Source of the DNA: Acetobacteraceae bacterium | GTDB taxonomy: Bacteria; Pseudomonadota; Alphaproteobacteria; Acetobacterales; Acetobacteraceae | Reading direction: 5' to 3' | DNA length: 64,000 bases | Assembly (NCBI GenBank): GCA_027482245.1 | Contig: JAIXWG010000045.1 | Span: 1-64,000 of the forward strand | Shown here: positions 25,620 through 34,048 of the stretch, in pieces | Numbering within the stretch: the first letter of the stretch is position 1 | Layout of the letters: the number at the start of each line of letters is the position of its first letter | Made by a program: the position numbers and the translations under genes | Notes under the pieces: generated by a model | What the model was told of the DNA's origin: nothing | The model's database searches: none | Seen by the model: the letters and a program-made list of their open reading frames with translations, nothing else

Positions 25620-25623
25620 CCGC

Positions 25624-26985
25624 ATGCCTGGCACCCGGCCGGACGCCCTGATCGCCCGTGGCTTCCGGGCGCTGGTGCCGCGCGGGCTGCTGGGACGGTC
25701 GCTCCTCATCATCCTGCTGCCGCTGCTGATCCTGCAGGGCGTCGCGCTGCAGCTGTTCTATGGCGGGCACCTCGACGTCATCTCCCGCCGCCTCGCCAGC
25801 GGCGTGGCCGGCGAGATCGGCATGGTGATCGAGCAGATGCAGCGCCATCCCGAACCCGAGGAACGCGCCTGGCTGTTCCGGGAAAGCGCCTGGCGGCTCG
25901 ACCTCGGCATGGCGTTCGAGGCGGGGGCAAATCTCGGCCGCACGCCGGACCGCGGCGCCTCCCTTCCCCTGCTGCCGCTGGAGGAGGACCTGGCCCATGC
26001 GATGGCGGAGCGCGTCCGCCGGCCCTTCGACGCGGACTGGCAGTCCGACCGCCGCAGCGTGATCATCCGCATCCAGCTGCCCGACGGCGTCCTGCATGTG
26101 GAGGCGCCGCGCAAGCGGCTCTTCACCGGCACGCTCTACCTGTTCTTCATCTGGCTGGTCGGCTCCTCCCTGCTGCTGTTCGGCGTCGCCGCGCTGTTCA
26201 TGAAGAACCAGGTGCGGGCCATCCGGCGGCTCGCCGGCGCGGCGGAGGCCTTCGGGCTCGGCCGCGACATCGGCCCCATGAAGCCGGAGGGCGCGGCGGA
26301 GGTCCGCCAGGCCGCGGCCGCCTTCAACCGCATGCAGGAACGCATCCGCCGCTTCGTGGGCCAGCGCACGGACATGCTGGCCGGCATCAGCCACGACCTG
26401 CGCACGCCGCTGACGCGCATGCGCCTCGGCCTCGCCGTCCTGCCGCGGACGGAGGAGGAGGAGGAGGACATCGCCGCGCTGACGGAAGACGTGGAGGAGA
26501 TGGAGCGCATGGTCGCCTCCTACCTCGCCTTCGCGCGCGGCGAGGGGCAGGAGCAGGCCCGCCCCACCGACCTGGTCGGCATCGTCCGCGACGTGGCGCA
26601 GAAGGCGCGGCGGGACGGGGCGGAGGTGGCGGTGGAGGCGCCGGGCGAGCTCGTCGTGCCCCTGCGGCCGGATGCGCTGCGCCGCTGCCTCGCCAACCTG
26701 CTCGACAATGCGCGCAAGCATGCGCGGCGCATCGCCGTCGGCGTTGCCGCGCTGCCGCGGGCGGAGGCAGGGGGCTGGGCGCAGGTGATCGTGGACGATG
26801 ACGGGCCCGGCATCCCGGAACCCCAGCGGGAGGAAGCCTTTCGTCCGTTTGCGACCCTGTCAGCCGGCGGCACGGGGCTCGGCCTCGCCATCGCGCGGGA
26901 CATCGCGCGCGCCCATGGGGGCGACATCGTGCTGGAGGACAGCCCTCTCGGCGGGCTGCGCGCGCGGGTCCGGCTGCCGGTCTGA
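25624..26985 (+). CDS. Sensor histidine kinase, EnvZ-like
   Basis: A 453-residue membrane kinase, the likely partner of the response regulator just upstream. The first membrane helix (LLIILLPLLILQGVALQLF) is at about residues 27-45, the periplasmic sensor is about 110 residues, the second helix (LFFIWLVGSSLLLFGVAAL) is near 175, and a HAMP segment follows. The phosphoacceptor is His 257 in MLAGISHDLRTPLTRMRLG, and the ATPase domain shows NLLDNARKHA, DDDGPGIP and GGTGLGLAIARDIA. EnvZ-like architecture suggests osmotic or envelope sensing, but the signal is unknown. Confidence 0.9.
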   Translation: MPGTRPDALIARGFRALVPRGLLGRSLLIILLPLLILQGVALQLFYGGHLDVISRRLASGVAGEIGMVIEQMQRHPEPEERAWLFRESAWRLDLGMAFEAGANLGRTPDRGASLPLLPLEEDLAHAMAERVRRPFDADWQSDRRSVIIRIQLPDGVLHVEAPRKRLFTGTLYLFFIWLVGSSLLLFGVAALFMKNQVRAIRRLAGAAEAFGLGRDIGPMKPEGAAEVRQAAAAFNRMQERIRRFVGQRTDMLAGISHDLRTPLTRMRLGLAVLPRTEEEEEDIAALTEDVEEMERMVASYLAFARGEGQEQARPTDLVGIVRDVAQKARRDGAEVAVEAPGELVVPLRPDALRRCLANLLDNARKHARRIAVGVAALPRAEAGGWAQVIVDDDGPGIPEPQREEAFRPFATLSAGGTGLGLAIARDIARAHGGDIVLEDSPLGGLRARVRLPV

Positions 26986-26988
26986 CCT

Positions 26989-27885
26989 TCACCCCCGCGT
27001 CCGCAGCGCCTCCACGAGCAGGCTGAAGGCAGGCGTCGGCTGGCGGCGGCTGGGGTAGTACAGGTGGTAGCCCGGGAAGGGCGGGCACCAATCCTCCAGC
27101 ACCCGTACCAGGCGCCCGGCTTGGACATCCGCCGCCACCACATCCTCGAAGGTGCAGGCCAGGCCGAGGCCTGCCAGCGCCGCGCGGCGCAGCGGCGCGC
27201 CGCTGTTGACGACCAGCGGGCCCGCCACCTGCACGCGGATCGGCCTTCCCTCCTTCTCGAACTCCCAGGCATAGAGGGCGCCGAAGGTCGGCAGGCGGAT
27301 GTTCACGCAGGCATGGGCCGCGAGGTCCTGCGGCAGGAGCGGCCGCGGGCGCGTGGCGAAATAGGCCGGGGAGCCGACCACGGCGAGGCGTAGCGGCGGC
27401 CCGATGCGCACCGCCACCATGTCCCGGTCCACCAGCTCCCCCAACCTGATGCCGGCGTCGTAGCGCCCGGCGACCAGGTCGGTCAGCGCGTCGTCGAGAT
27501 GCACCTCCACCGTGATGGCGGGATGGGCGGGCAGCAGCGCCTCCAGCGCCGGCCACAGCACCGTCTCCGCCGCATGCGCCGCCGTCGTGATCCGGATGGT
27601 GCCGGAGGGACGGTCCCGCAATTCGCCAAGCGCGGCGAGCGTCGCCCCGATCTCCTCCAAAGCGGGGCCGAGGGTGCGCAGCAGCCGCTCCCCCGCCTCG
27701 GTCGGCGCGACGCTGCGGGTGGTGCGGGCCAGCAGCCGCAGGCCGATCCGCGCCTCCAGCCCCCGGATGGTCTGGCTGAGGGCGGAGGGTGAGACGCCAA
27801 GCTGCGCCGCCGCGCGGGTGAAGCTGCGCGCCGTGGCGACGGCGGCAAAGGCGTGCAGGTCGTTCAGGTTGGTGCCAGGGATCAT
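26989..27885 (-). CDS. LysR family transcriptional regulator
   Basis: A 298-residue LysR protein. The N-terminal helix-turn-helix is LNDLHAFAAVATARSFTRAA with LGVSPSALSQTIRGLEARI, followed by the effector-binding domain. The start at MIPGTNLNDLHAF is the usual one for this branch; an upstream ATG at 27918 would add 11 residues. It is divergent from the iorA/iorB-like operon and probably regulates it, as LysR proteins commonly do for adjacent divergent genes. Its 3' end faces the sensor kinase gene. Confidence 0.9.
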   Translation of the reverse strand: MIPGTNLNDLHAFAAVATARSFTRAAAQLGVSPSALSQTIRGLEARIGLRLLARTTRSVAPTEAGERLLRTLGPALEEIGATLAALGELRDRPSGTIRITTAAHAAETVLWPALEALLPAHPAITVEVHLDDALTDLVAGRYDAGIRLGELVDRDMVAVRIGPPLRLAVVGSPAYFATRPRPLLPQDLAAHACVNIRLPTFGALYAWEFEKEGRPIRVQVAGPLVVNSGAPLRRAALAGLGLACTFEDVVAADVQAGRLVRVLEDWCPPFPGYHLYYPSRRQPTPAFSLLVEALRTRG

Positions 27886-27990
27886 GGCGTGATCATGAAG
27901 TTCCGCTTCACGGTTCATACGGACAATACGCCCTAATCACGTTGCGCGCCCAGCGCCATGTCGCAGCGCAGCATTCCAGGGATTGGCACC

Positions 27991-28437
27991 ATGGACCTGA
28001 TGATCAACGGCACGACCCGCCGCGTGGAGGCCGAGGCCGACACGCCCCTGCTCTGGGTCCTGCGGGACGAACTCGGCATGACGGGCACGAAGTATGGTTG
28101 CGGCGTCGCGCAATGCGGGGCCTGCACGGTGCTGGTTGATGGCCAGGCCACGCGATCCTGCGTGACGCCGGTGGACAGCGTCGCCGGCCTGCCGATCACG
28201 ACCATCGAGGCGATCGAGGCCGATCCGGTCGGCCGCAAGGTCGTGGAGGCCTGGGTCGGCATCCAGGTGCCGCAATGCGGCTATTGCCAGTCCGGCCAGG
28301 TCATGGCCGCGACCGCCCTGCTGAAGCACACGCCCCAGCCGAGCGAGGACGACATCGCCTCCGCCATGACCAATCTCTGCCGCTGCGGGACCTACAATGC
28401 GATCGCCGCCGCCGTGCGGCAGGCCGCCCAGGGCTGA
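27991..28437 (+). CDS. iorA: Molybdenum hydroxylase small subunit with two [2Fe-2S] clusters (IorA-like)
   Basis: A 148-residue electron-transfer subunit of a xanthine-oxidase-family enzyme. The plant-type cluster ligands are Cys 37, 42, 45 and 57 (KYGCGVAQCGACTVLVDG then RSC). The second cluster domain has QCGYCQSGQVM and NLCRCGTYNAI. Two-subunit enzymes of this type include isoquinoline 1-oxidoreductase and various aldehyde or N-heterocycle oxidoreductases. The ATG at 27991 gives the standard N-terminus; one at 27958 would add 11 residues. Followed 13 bases later by the large subunit. Confidence 0.9.
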   Translation: MDLMINGTTRRVEAEADTPLLWVLRDELGMTGTKYGCGVAQCGACTVLVDGQATRSCVTPVDSVAGLPITTIEAIEADPVGRKVVEAWVGIQVPQCGYCQSGQVMAATALLKHTPQPSEDDIASAMTNLCRCGTYNAIAAAVRQAAQG

Positions 28438-28450
28438 GGGAAGCACGACC

Positions 28451-30691
28451 ATGGATGGCATGACCCCGATGGGCCGCCTGCCCGCTCCCCGCCTTCCCGC
28501 GGATGGCCGCCCGGCCAACCTCTCCCGCCGCGGGCTGCTGGGCGCCGCCGGCGCGCTGGTGCTGGCGGCGTCCCTGCCGCGCGGCGCCGCCCGCGCCCAG
28601 GCGGCCGCGCCCGCCATCACCCCCGGCACCCGCGTGCCCGCCTTCCTCGAGATCCGCGCCGACGGCTCCGTGCTGCTGAAGAGCCCCTTCGTGGAAGGCG
28701 GCCAGGGGGTCGCGACGGCCTTGGCCCAGATCGTGGGCGAGGAGCTGGACATCGACCCCGCCCGCTTCACCGTCGAATGCGCGCCGCCCGGCCCGGACTA
28801 CGCGATGATCGACGGGATGCGCTTCACCGGCGGCAGCTTCTCCGTCCGCTCCAGCTACGACGCCATGCGCCGGCTGGGGGCCGCGGCGCGGCTGATGCTG
28901 GTGCAGGCGGCCGCCGCGCGGCTCGGCGTGGCGGCTGACAGCCTGGCCACCCGGCCCGGCCAGGTCGTGCATGCCGCCTCCGGCCGCGTGCTGGACTATG
29001 GCGCGCTGGCCCAAGCCGCCGCCGCCCTGCCCGTGCCGGCGGAGGCGCCGCTCCGCGCCCGCGGGGATTTCCGCTGGATCGGCAAGCCCGTGGCGCGCCT
29101 GGACATGCGGGAGAAGTCCACGGGCAAGGCCACCTACGCCATCGACCTGACGGCGGAGGGCATGCTCCAGGCCGCGGTGCAGCACGCGCCGCGGCTCGGC
29201 GCCGAACCCGGCACCATCGCCAACGAGGCCGCGGTGCGCGCCATGCCGGGCGTGCATTCGATCCACCGCCTGCCGGGCGCCGTCGCCGTGGTGGCGGACC
29301 GCTGGTGGCGCGCCCGCCGCGCGGTGGAGGCGCTGGACGTCACCTGGACCGAGGCCGCGCCCGGCGCCCCCTTCGCGATGCCGGCCGATTTCTCCTCCGC
29401 CGGCCGTCGCGCCGCCCTCGCCGCCGCCACGGCCTCTCCCCTCCCGGCCGAGAAGGAGGGTGACGCGGAAGCCGCGCTGCGCGGCGCCGCCCGCGTGGTG
29501 GAGGCGACCTATGACGCGCCCTACCTCGCCCATGGGCAGTTGGAGCCGCCCTCCGCCCTGGCCCGCTTCAACGCCGACGGCACGCTCGACCTCTGGCTGC
29601 CGAACCAGGCGCCGGAGATGTTCCAGGCCGCCGCCGCCGCCACGGCGGGGATCGAGCCGGCGCAGGTCAGGATCCATTCGCCGATGCTGGGCGGCTTCTT
29701 CGGGCGCCACTTCCTCTACGCCGGCGCCAGCCCCTTCCCGCAGGCGATCCTGCTGGCCAAGGGCACCGGCCGCCCGGTGAAGGTGATCTGGAGCCGGGAG
29801 GAGGAGTTCCTGCGCGACGGAGTGCGCCCGATGGGCCTGGCCCGCTTCCGCGCGGGGCTGGACGCACAGGGCCTGCCCGTGGCGCTGGTGGCGGAAGCCG
29901 TGGGGGAAGGGCCCATCGGCCGCTGGTTCGGCGCGCCCCCCGGCGCGGCCGACCCCTCCGCCGTGGAGGGCATCGCCGGCAAGCCCTACGGCATCCCGAA
30001 CCGCGAGGTGGTGCAGGTGCCGCTGGCCGACCCGGCCATGATCGCCTTCTGGCGTTCCGTCGGCCATTCCAAGAACGACTTCTTCTACGAGAGCTTCCTG
30101 GACGAGGTCGCGGAGGCCGGCGGGCAGGATCCCTTCGCGCTGCGGCTCCGCCTGCTGGCCAACGCCCCGCGCCATCGCGCGCTGCTCGAAGCGGTCGGAG
30201 AGCTATCGGGCGGCTGGCGGCGCGGGCCCTTCACCGCGGCGGATGGCACCCGCCGCGCCCGCGGCGTCGCCATGGCCTCCCCCTTCGGGAGCGAGGTCGC
30301 GACCATCGCCGAGGCCTCGATCCGCGAGGGGGAGGTGGTGGTGCATGATGTCTGGGTGGCGATCGACCCCGGCAGCATCGTCAACCCCGCCATCATCGAG
30401 GCGCAGGTGAATTCCGCCGTGGCCCTCGGCCTCTCCTCCGCCCTGCTGGAGGAGGTGGTCTACGAGAACGGCATGCCGCAGGCCCGCAACTTCGACGGCT
30501 ACCCCATCCTGCCGCCGGGCCGGATGCCGAAGGTGCATGTGCGGATCGTCGAAAGCGGTGCGCCGATGGGGGGCATCGGGGAGCCGGGGCTGCCCGGCGT
30601 GCCGCCGGCCGTGGCCAATGCGGTGGCGGCGCTCACGGGACAGCGGGTGCGCAGCCTGCCCTTCGCGAAGACGCGGCTTGGGGCGGCCTGA
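28451..30691 (+). CDS. iorB: Molybdenum hydroxylase large subunit (IorB-like), Tat-exported
   Basis: A 746-residue molybdopterin-binding catalytic subunit. Near residue 25 a twin-arginine signal (LSRRGLLGAAGALVLAASL) suggests export as a folded complex with the small subunit. GKATYAIDL, PVKVIWSREEEF and the C-terminal GIGEPGLPGVPPAVANAV, with the probable catalytic glutamate at 711, are family landmarks. It lacks a separate FAD subunit, as in isoquinoline oxidoreductase-type and aldehyde oxidoreductases that pass electrons to cytochromes. The true substrate is unknown. Molybdopterin synthase genes are 8 kb upstream. Confidence 0.88.
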   Translation: MDGMTPMGRLPAPRLPADGRPANLSRRGLLGAAGALVLAASLPRGAARAQAAAPAITPGTRVPAFLEIRADGSVLLKSPFVEGGQGVATALAQIVGEELDIDPARFTVECAPPGPDYAMIDGMRFTGGSFSVRSSYDAMRRLGAAARLMLVQAAAARLGVAADSLATRPGQVVHAASGRVLDYGALAQAAAALPVPAEAPLRARGDFRWIGKPVARLDMREKSTGKATYAIDLTAEGMLQAAVQHAPRLGAEPGTIANEAAVRAMPGVHSIHRLPGAVAVVADRWWRARRAVEALDVTWTEAAPGAPFAMPADFSSAGRRAALAAATASPLPAEKEGDAEAALRGAARVVEATYDAPYLAHGQLEPPSALARFNADGTLDLWLPNQAPEMFQAAAAATAGIEPAQVRIHSPMLGGFFGRHFLYAGASPFPQAILLAKGTGRPVKVIWSREEEFLRDGVRPMGLARFRAGLDAQGLPVALVAEAVGEGPIGRWFGAPPGAADPSAVEGIAGKPYGIPNREVVQVPLADPAMIAFWRSVGHSKNDFFYESFLDEVAEAGGQDPFALRLRLLANAPRHRALLEAVGELSGGWRRGPFTAADGTRRARGVAMASPFGSEVATIAEASIREGEVVVHDVWVAIDPGSIVNPAIIEAQVNSAVALGLSSALLEEVVYENGMPQARNFDGYPILPPGRMPKVHVRIVESGAPMGGIGEPGLPGVPPAVANAVAALTGQRVRSLPFAKTRLGAA

Positions 30692-30698
30692 AAACGAC

Positions 30699-30725
30699 TC
30701 CGGGGAAGGCGCTGCCTTCCCCGGA
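30699..30725 (+). terminator. Terminator-like hairpin after iorB
   Basis: A 12-bp perfect stem, TCCGGGGAAGGC pairing with GCCTTCCCCGGA, loop GCT. It begins eight bases after the iorB stop codon. No clear T tract. Confidence 0.65.
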
Positions 30726-30746
30726 CCCCTACCGCCCCAAGCGGAA

Positions 30747-30767
30747 CCAGGGGCGTGACGCCCCTGG
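30747..30767 (-). terminator. Terminator-like hairpin after the phasin gene
   Basis: CCAGGGGCGT pairs with ACGCCCCTGG around a single G, so the inner pairs open to form the loop. It lies nine bases beyond the stop of the minus-strand phasin gene and, with the preceding hairpin, separates the two convergent genes. Confidence 0.6.
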
Positions 30768-30775
30768 ACCTGTCG

Positions 30776-31210
30776 TTACTTGCCAGCGCCCTTGGCGACG
30801 AGGCTCTTCACCTCGTCCATCGCCTCGGCGAAGCGCTTGTTCAGCAGGCCGAGCGCCTCGGCATTGCTGTTCTGGATGAGGTCGGCGACCTCCTTCATGT
30901 TCGCCACCGCCTTCTCATAGGCGGCCTTGAGCATCTCGGCCTGCTTGGCGGCGCGGGCCTGCGGGCTCTCGTTGCCGGCCATGGCGCGCATCGCGTCCGT
31001 CATCTCGGCCATGGAGGACTGCATGATCTCCATGTGGCGGCGGGCGACGGCCTGCGCGCCTTCCAGCGCCACGCGGTTGGCGGCGGACAGCGCCTCCAGG
31101 TTACGGCGCTGGGCCTGGGCCAGGCCTTCCAGGTCCGGCATCGCCGGCAGGCGGAACTCCGCCAGCATCTTCATCATCTCGTCGGGCTTCATGCCAAAGC
31201 GATCGGACAT
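30776..31210 (-). CDS. Phasin family protein
   Basis: A 144-residue, mostly helical, alanine-rich protein of the phasin family, which coats polyhydroxyalkanoate granules. Typical segments are LAQAQRRNLEALSAANRVAL, GAQAVARRHMEIMQ and AAYEKAVANMKEVADLIQ. GAGGAG sits ahead of the ATG. Upstream, a TATAG-type -10 element and a perfect palindrome (31278-31298) are visible, consistent with control by a PhaR-type repressor. No PHA synthase gene is in the window. Confidence 0.9.
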   Translation of the reverse strand: MSDRFGMKPDEMMKMLAEFRLPAMPDLEGLAQAQRRNLEALSAANRVALEGAQAVARRHMEIMQSSMAEMTDAMRAMAGNESPQARAAKQAEMLKAAYEKAVANMKEVADLIQNSNAEALGLLNKRFAEAMDEVKSLVAKGAGK

Positions 31211-31277
31211 GGGACGCGCTCCTCACTGTGGTTCGATGGGCGGCTCTATAGTCCACACGCCGCGCGTGTAACAGCGT

Positions 31278-31298
31278 TTTTTGTGCAGTGCACAAAAA
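31278..31298. promoter_or_regulatory. Palindromic operator candidate upstream of the phasin gene (PhaR-like)
   Basis: TTTTTGTGCA and TGCACAAAAA form a perfect 10-bp inverted repeat around a single G. The centre 68-88 bases upstream of the phasin start is TGCAGTGCA; paired TGC/GCA half-sites are what PhaR repressors of PHA granule genes are known to recognise. A candidate promoter (TTACAC then TATAGA) lies between it and the gene. The assignment to PhaR is inference. Confidence 0.6.
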
Positions 31299-31310
31299 TG
31301 GCTGGGCAGG

Positions 31311-31937
31311 TCAGGTGAAGCTGTCCGGGGAAGTCGGATCGGCGGGTGGCGGGGCCATGTCGCCGGCGTCCAGGTTCAGGCTGCGCGCCGTCTGCTCCGC
31401 CCGGTCCAGCGCCTTGTCGAGCGCGGCCATGGTCGCGGCCATGTCGGTCGTCTCGTCCTTCGACCAGGCGCGGATGGTGGCGAACCAGACGCCGGTGAGG
31501 CCCGCGGCACGGAGGTTGCCCTGCAGCCCGGTCGAATCCAGTTCCGCCGCATCCAGGAAGCGCTGCATGGTCCGGTGCAGCACGGGACCCATGGCGACGG
31601 CCAGCACGGGGTCCGTCCACATGTCCTGCGCCAGGCGCAGCATGCCGGCGCGGTGCGGGACCAGCGCGTCGATGCCGCGCATCACCACGTCGAACAGCCG
31701 GTCGCGCGGCGTGCCGCCCTGGCCGGGCACCGTGCCGGTGGCCACGCTGTCCGCCACCGTGTCCGCATGCAGGCGCAACAGGTCGAGGCGCGACGGGAAG
31801 CGCCGCGCCAGCTCCCCGGCGCGGAGGCCGGAGGCGGCGGCCAGGCGGCCAAGGGTGACGCCCCGCCAGCCGTGATCCGCGATCACGGCGAAGAGGCCAT
31901 CGAGGAGACGGGAATCAGAGGTGCCGGGCATGTCCAT
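31311..31937 (-). CDS. TetR family transcriptional regulator
   Basis: A 208-residue regulator with an N-terminal helix-turn-helix (VIADHGWRGVTLGRLAAASG, then RAGELARRFPSRLDLLRLHA) and a helical C-terminal ligand/dimer domain. It is close to COQ9/TetR-like proteins of alphaproteobacteria, but I cannot confirm that. The ATG at 31937 is preferred; one two codons later is possible. It lies 43 bases after proC on the same strand, so ybjN-like, proC and this gene probably form an operon. Confidence 0.82.
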   Translation of the reverse strand: MDMPGTSDSRLLDGLFAVIADHGWRGVTLGRLAAASGLRAGELARRFPSRLDLLRLHADTVADSVATGTVPGQGGTPRDRLFDVVMRGIDALVPHRAGMLRLAQDMWTDPVLAVAMGPVLHRTMQRFLDAAELDSTGLQGNLRAAGLTGVWFATIRAWSKDETTDMAATMAALDKALDRAEQTARSLNLDAGDMAPPPADPTSPDSFT

Positions 31938-31980
31938 GCCCCTGATGGTGGGGGCGCCGGGCGCCCGCGCCAATGGGAAT

Positions 31981-32781
31981 CTAGCCCGCGAGTTCGCGTG
32001 AGCGCGCCGTCGCCGCGGCAATGGCGCGGGAGATGTGGTCGGGCCAGGCCGCCTGCTCCATCAGCACCGCCAGCGCGCGCTCCGTCGTACCCTTGGGGCT
32101 GGTGACGTTCTTCCGGAGCTGCGCCGTATCCTCCGTGCTCGCCGCCAGCAGCGCGCCCGATCCCGCGACGGTGCTGCGGGCCATGCGGCGGGCGAGGTCG
32201 GCCGGGATGCCCTGCTCCACCGCCGCGCGCTCCAGCAACTCCGCCAGCAGGAAGACATAGGCCGGGCCGCCGCCGGACACCGCCGTGACGGGGTCGAGCA
32301 GCCCTTCCTCCTCCACCCAGGCGATCTCCCCGGTCGCGCCGAGCAGCGTGTCGGCCAGCGCGCGCTGGGCCGCGGAGACGGCGGGCGCGGCATAGGCGAC
32401 GGTGAAGCCCTGCCGCACCGCGGCCGGCGTGTTCGGCATGGCGCGCACCACCGCGGCGCCCTCGCCCAGCAGCCCCTGCATGAAGGCCACCGTCTTGCCC
32501 GCCATGATGGAGACGAAGACGGCCGATCCCGCGAAGCGCGCATGCAGCGGCAGCGTCGCCGGCGCCTCCTGCGGCTTGGTCGCCAGGATCACCGCGGCGG
32601 GGGCGAAGCCGTCCGGGATCTCGGCCGCGTCGCGCAGCAGGGTGGCGCCCGGGAAGGGGCCTGTGGCGAAGGGATCGACGATGATCGTCTTCCCGAGGCC
32701 GCGTTCCCGCCAGCCGGCCAGCATGGCGCCGCCCATCTTGCCGCAGCCGATCAGGAGAAGGGGGGGAAGGGTCTCGGTCAT
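31981..32781 (-). CDS. proC: Pyrroline-5-carboxylate reductase
   Basis: A 266-residue NAD(P)H-dependent enzyme for the last step of proline synthesis. The N-terminal Rossmann motif is LLIGCGKMGGAMLAGW; VVRAMPNTPAAVRQG and AVSGGGPAYVFLLAELL are the family signatures, and the C-terminal helix region has SPKGTTERALAVL. It follows the YbjN-like gene by 44 bases. The gene fits ordinary proline synthesis and is separate from the hydroxyproline catabolic genes near 60 kb. Confidence 0.94.
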   Translation of the reverse strand: MTETLPPLLLIGCGKMGGAMLAGWRERGLGKTIIVDPFATGPFPGATLLRDAAEIPDGFAPAAVILATKPQEAPATLPLHARFAGSAVFVSIMAGKTVAFMQGLLGEGAAVVRAMPNTPAAVRQGFTVAYAAPAVSAAQRALADTLLGATGEIAWVEEEGLLDPVTAVSGGGPAYVFLLAELLERAAVEQGIPADLARRMARSTVAGSGALLAASTEDTAQLRKNVTSPKGTTERALAVLMEQAAWPDHISRAIAAATARSRELAG

Positions 32782-32825
32782 GGGGTGATTTGTCCCCTGC
32801 CCCGCCCCCGCCCGCAAGACGGGGC

Positions 32826-33332
32826 CTAGGCTTCCCCGACGCAGTCCAGCATGGCGGCCTGCAGCGCATCCGCCGGCGCCTTGCCGCCCCAGAGGACGAA
32901 CTGGAAGGCCGGGAAGAAGCGCTCGCATTCCGTGATGGCGATGTCGACCATGTCCTCCAGGCTCTCCGCGGAGGCGCCGGGGGCGCCGCGGAGCAGCACG
33001 GAATGGCGGAAGACCGGCACGCCATCGTCGCTGTCGATGCCGAAATGGCCGATCCACAGCTTCTCATTGGCCAGGGCCAGCAATTCGAACAGCTTCTCCC
33101 GCTTCCCGGCCGGCACCTTCATGTCGAAGGTGCAGGAGAAGTGCATGGCGCTGATCTCATGCGACCAGGAGAAGTACAGGCCGTAGTCGCACCATTTGCC
33201 GGGGGCCTCGGCGGCCATCTCGCTGTCGGAACGGCGGTCGAAGGCCCATTCATTGGCCGCGACGATCTGTTCCAGGACATCGAGGGGGTTCGCAGCCCGG
33301 TCGCGTTCCTCGTAACCGAGATAGGCGGACAT
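32826..33332 (-). CDS. YbjN domain-containing protein
   Basis: A 168-residue soluble protein of the YbjN/DUF1790 family, often called sensory transduction regulators in alphaproteobacteria and found upstream of proC. Characteristic segments are DVLEQIVAANEWAFDR, YGLYFSWSHEISAMHFSC and LLALANEKLWIGHFGID. AAGGAGGT eight bases before the ATG at 33332 fixes the start, although the frame is open further upstream. Biochemical role unknown. Confidence 0.86.
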   Translation of the reverse strand: MSAYLGYEERDRAANPLDVLEQIVAANEWAFDRRSDSEMAAEAPGKWCDYGLYFSWSHEISAMHFSCTFDMKVPAGKREKLFELLALANEKLWIGHFGIDSDDGVPVFRHSVLLRGAPGASAESLEDMVDIAITECERFFPAFQFVLWGGKAPADALQAAMLDCVGEA

Positions 33333-33522
33333 CGCGGCACCTCCTTCGCCCGATCGGGAAGCCCGACCCCCAAGGTGTAGGGGGTCAGACACCCCGAATC
33401 GCCACAAGGGGTAGACTACGCAACCGCAAAACGCGCCTGCAAGCGTCGGTTCCGCGTGGCGGGGCAAAGAGTTGTGGACGAATCCGGGCATGGCGTCGGA
33501 GCCACGGCCCGGAAGCCATCCA

Positions 33523-33894
33523 TCAATCGCCGCTCGGCGTGCCGACGGGGTCGCTTTCCGGCGGGTGGTGCCGCGCGATCCGCGCCTCGACATCCACCAG
33601 CCGGGCTTCGAGCGCGACCAGACGGGCCTCCAGCGTCTCCGCCTGTTCCCGGGCCCGGCGGGCCACTTCCAGGGCGGCGTCCAGGTCTTCGCGCTTCACC
33701 AGGTCCAGGCGCTGCACCATGGCGTCCAGCTGGGCGCGGCCCATCGCCTCCGCCTCCTGCCGCGCGCCGGCCAGCACGCTGAAGGCGCCGCCGGCCATGC
33801 CGGCCAGGTCGTCGAACAGCCCCCGCTTGCCGCCACCCGGCCCGCTGCCACCCCCGCCGGCAGCCCCACCGGCTGAACCCGTTCCGCTGCTCAT
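33523..33894 (-). CDS. ubiK: Ubiquinone biosynthesis accessory factor UbiK (BMFP domain)
   Basis: A 123-residue protein. After a Gly/Ser-rich N-terminus comes the BMFP segment (RGLFDDLAGMAGGAFSVLAG, then RQEAEAMGRAQLDAMVQRLD) and a C-terminal coiled coil (LVALEARLVDVEARIA). UbiK assists the soluble ubiquinone-synthesis complex and binds membranes. The N-terminal 22 residues are an unusual low-complexity extension. It is divergent from hldD. Confidence 0.85.
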   Translation of the reverse strand: MSSGTGSAGGAAGGGGSGPGGGKRGLFDDLAGMAGGAFSVLAGARQEAEAMGRAQLDAMVQRLDLVKREDLDAALEVARRAREQAETLEARLVALEARLVDVEARIARHHPPESDPVGTPSGD

Positions 33895-34048
33895 CACGAC
33901 ACTCCCAACCGGTGAAACCGCCACTGTCCCGCCCGCGTCATCGCGGCCTATACGCACCCCGAAGCCGCAGCCTATACCGGCCGGCGCGCGCGGCCCATGC
34001 CGCGCCAGGGCCCATGGATCAAGCCGGAAGGCAAGGGGACAACCGCCG

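Noticed and set aside
32781..33067. Longer proC start or alternative frame across the YbjN gene
   Set aside because: The proC family start is MTETLPPLLLIGCGKMG and the upstream region codes for the YbjN protein in another frame.
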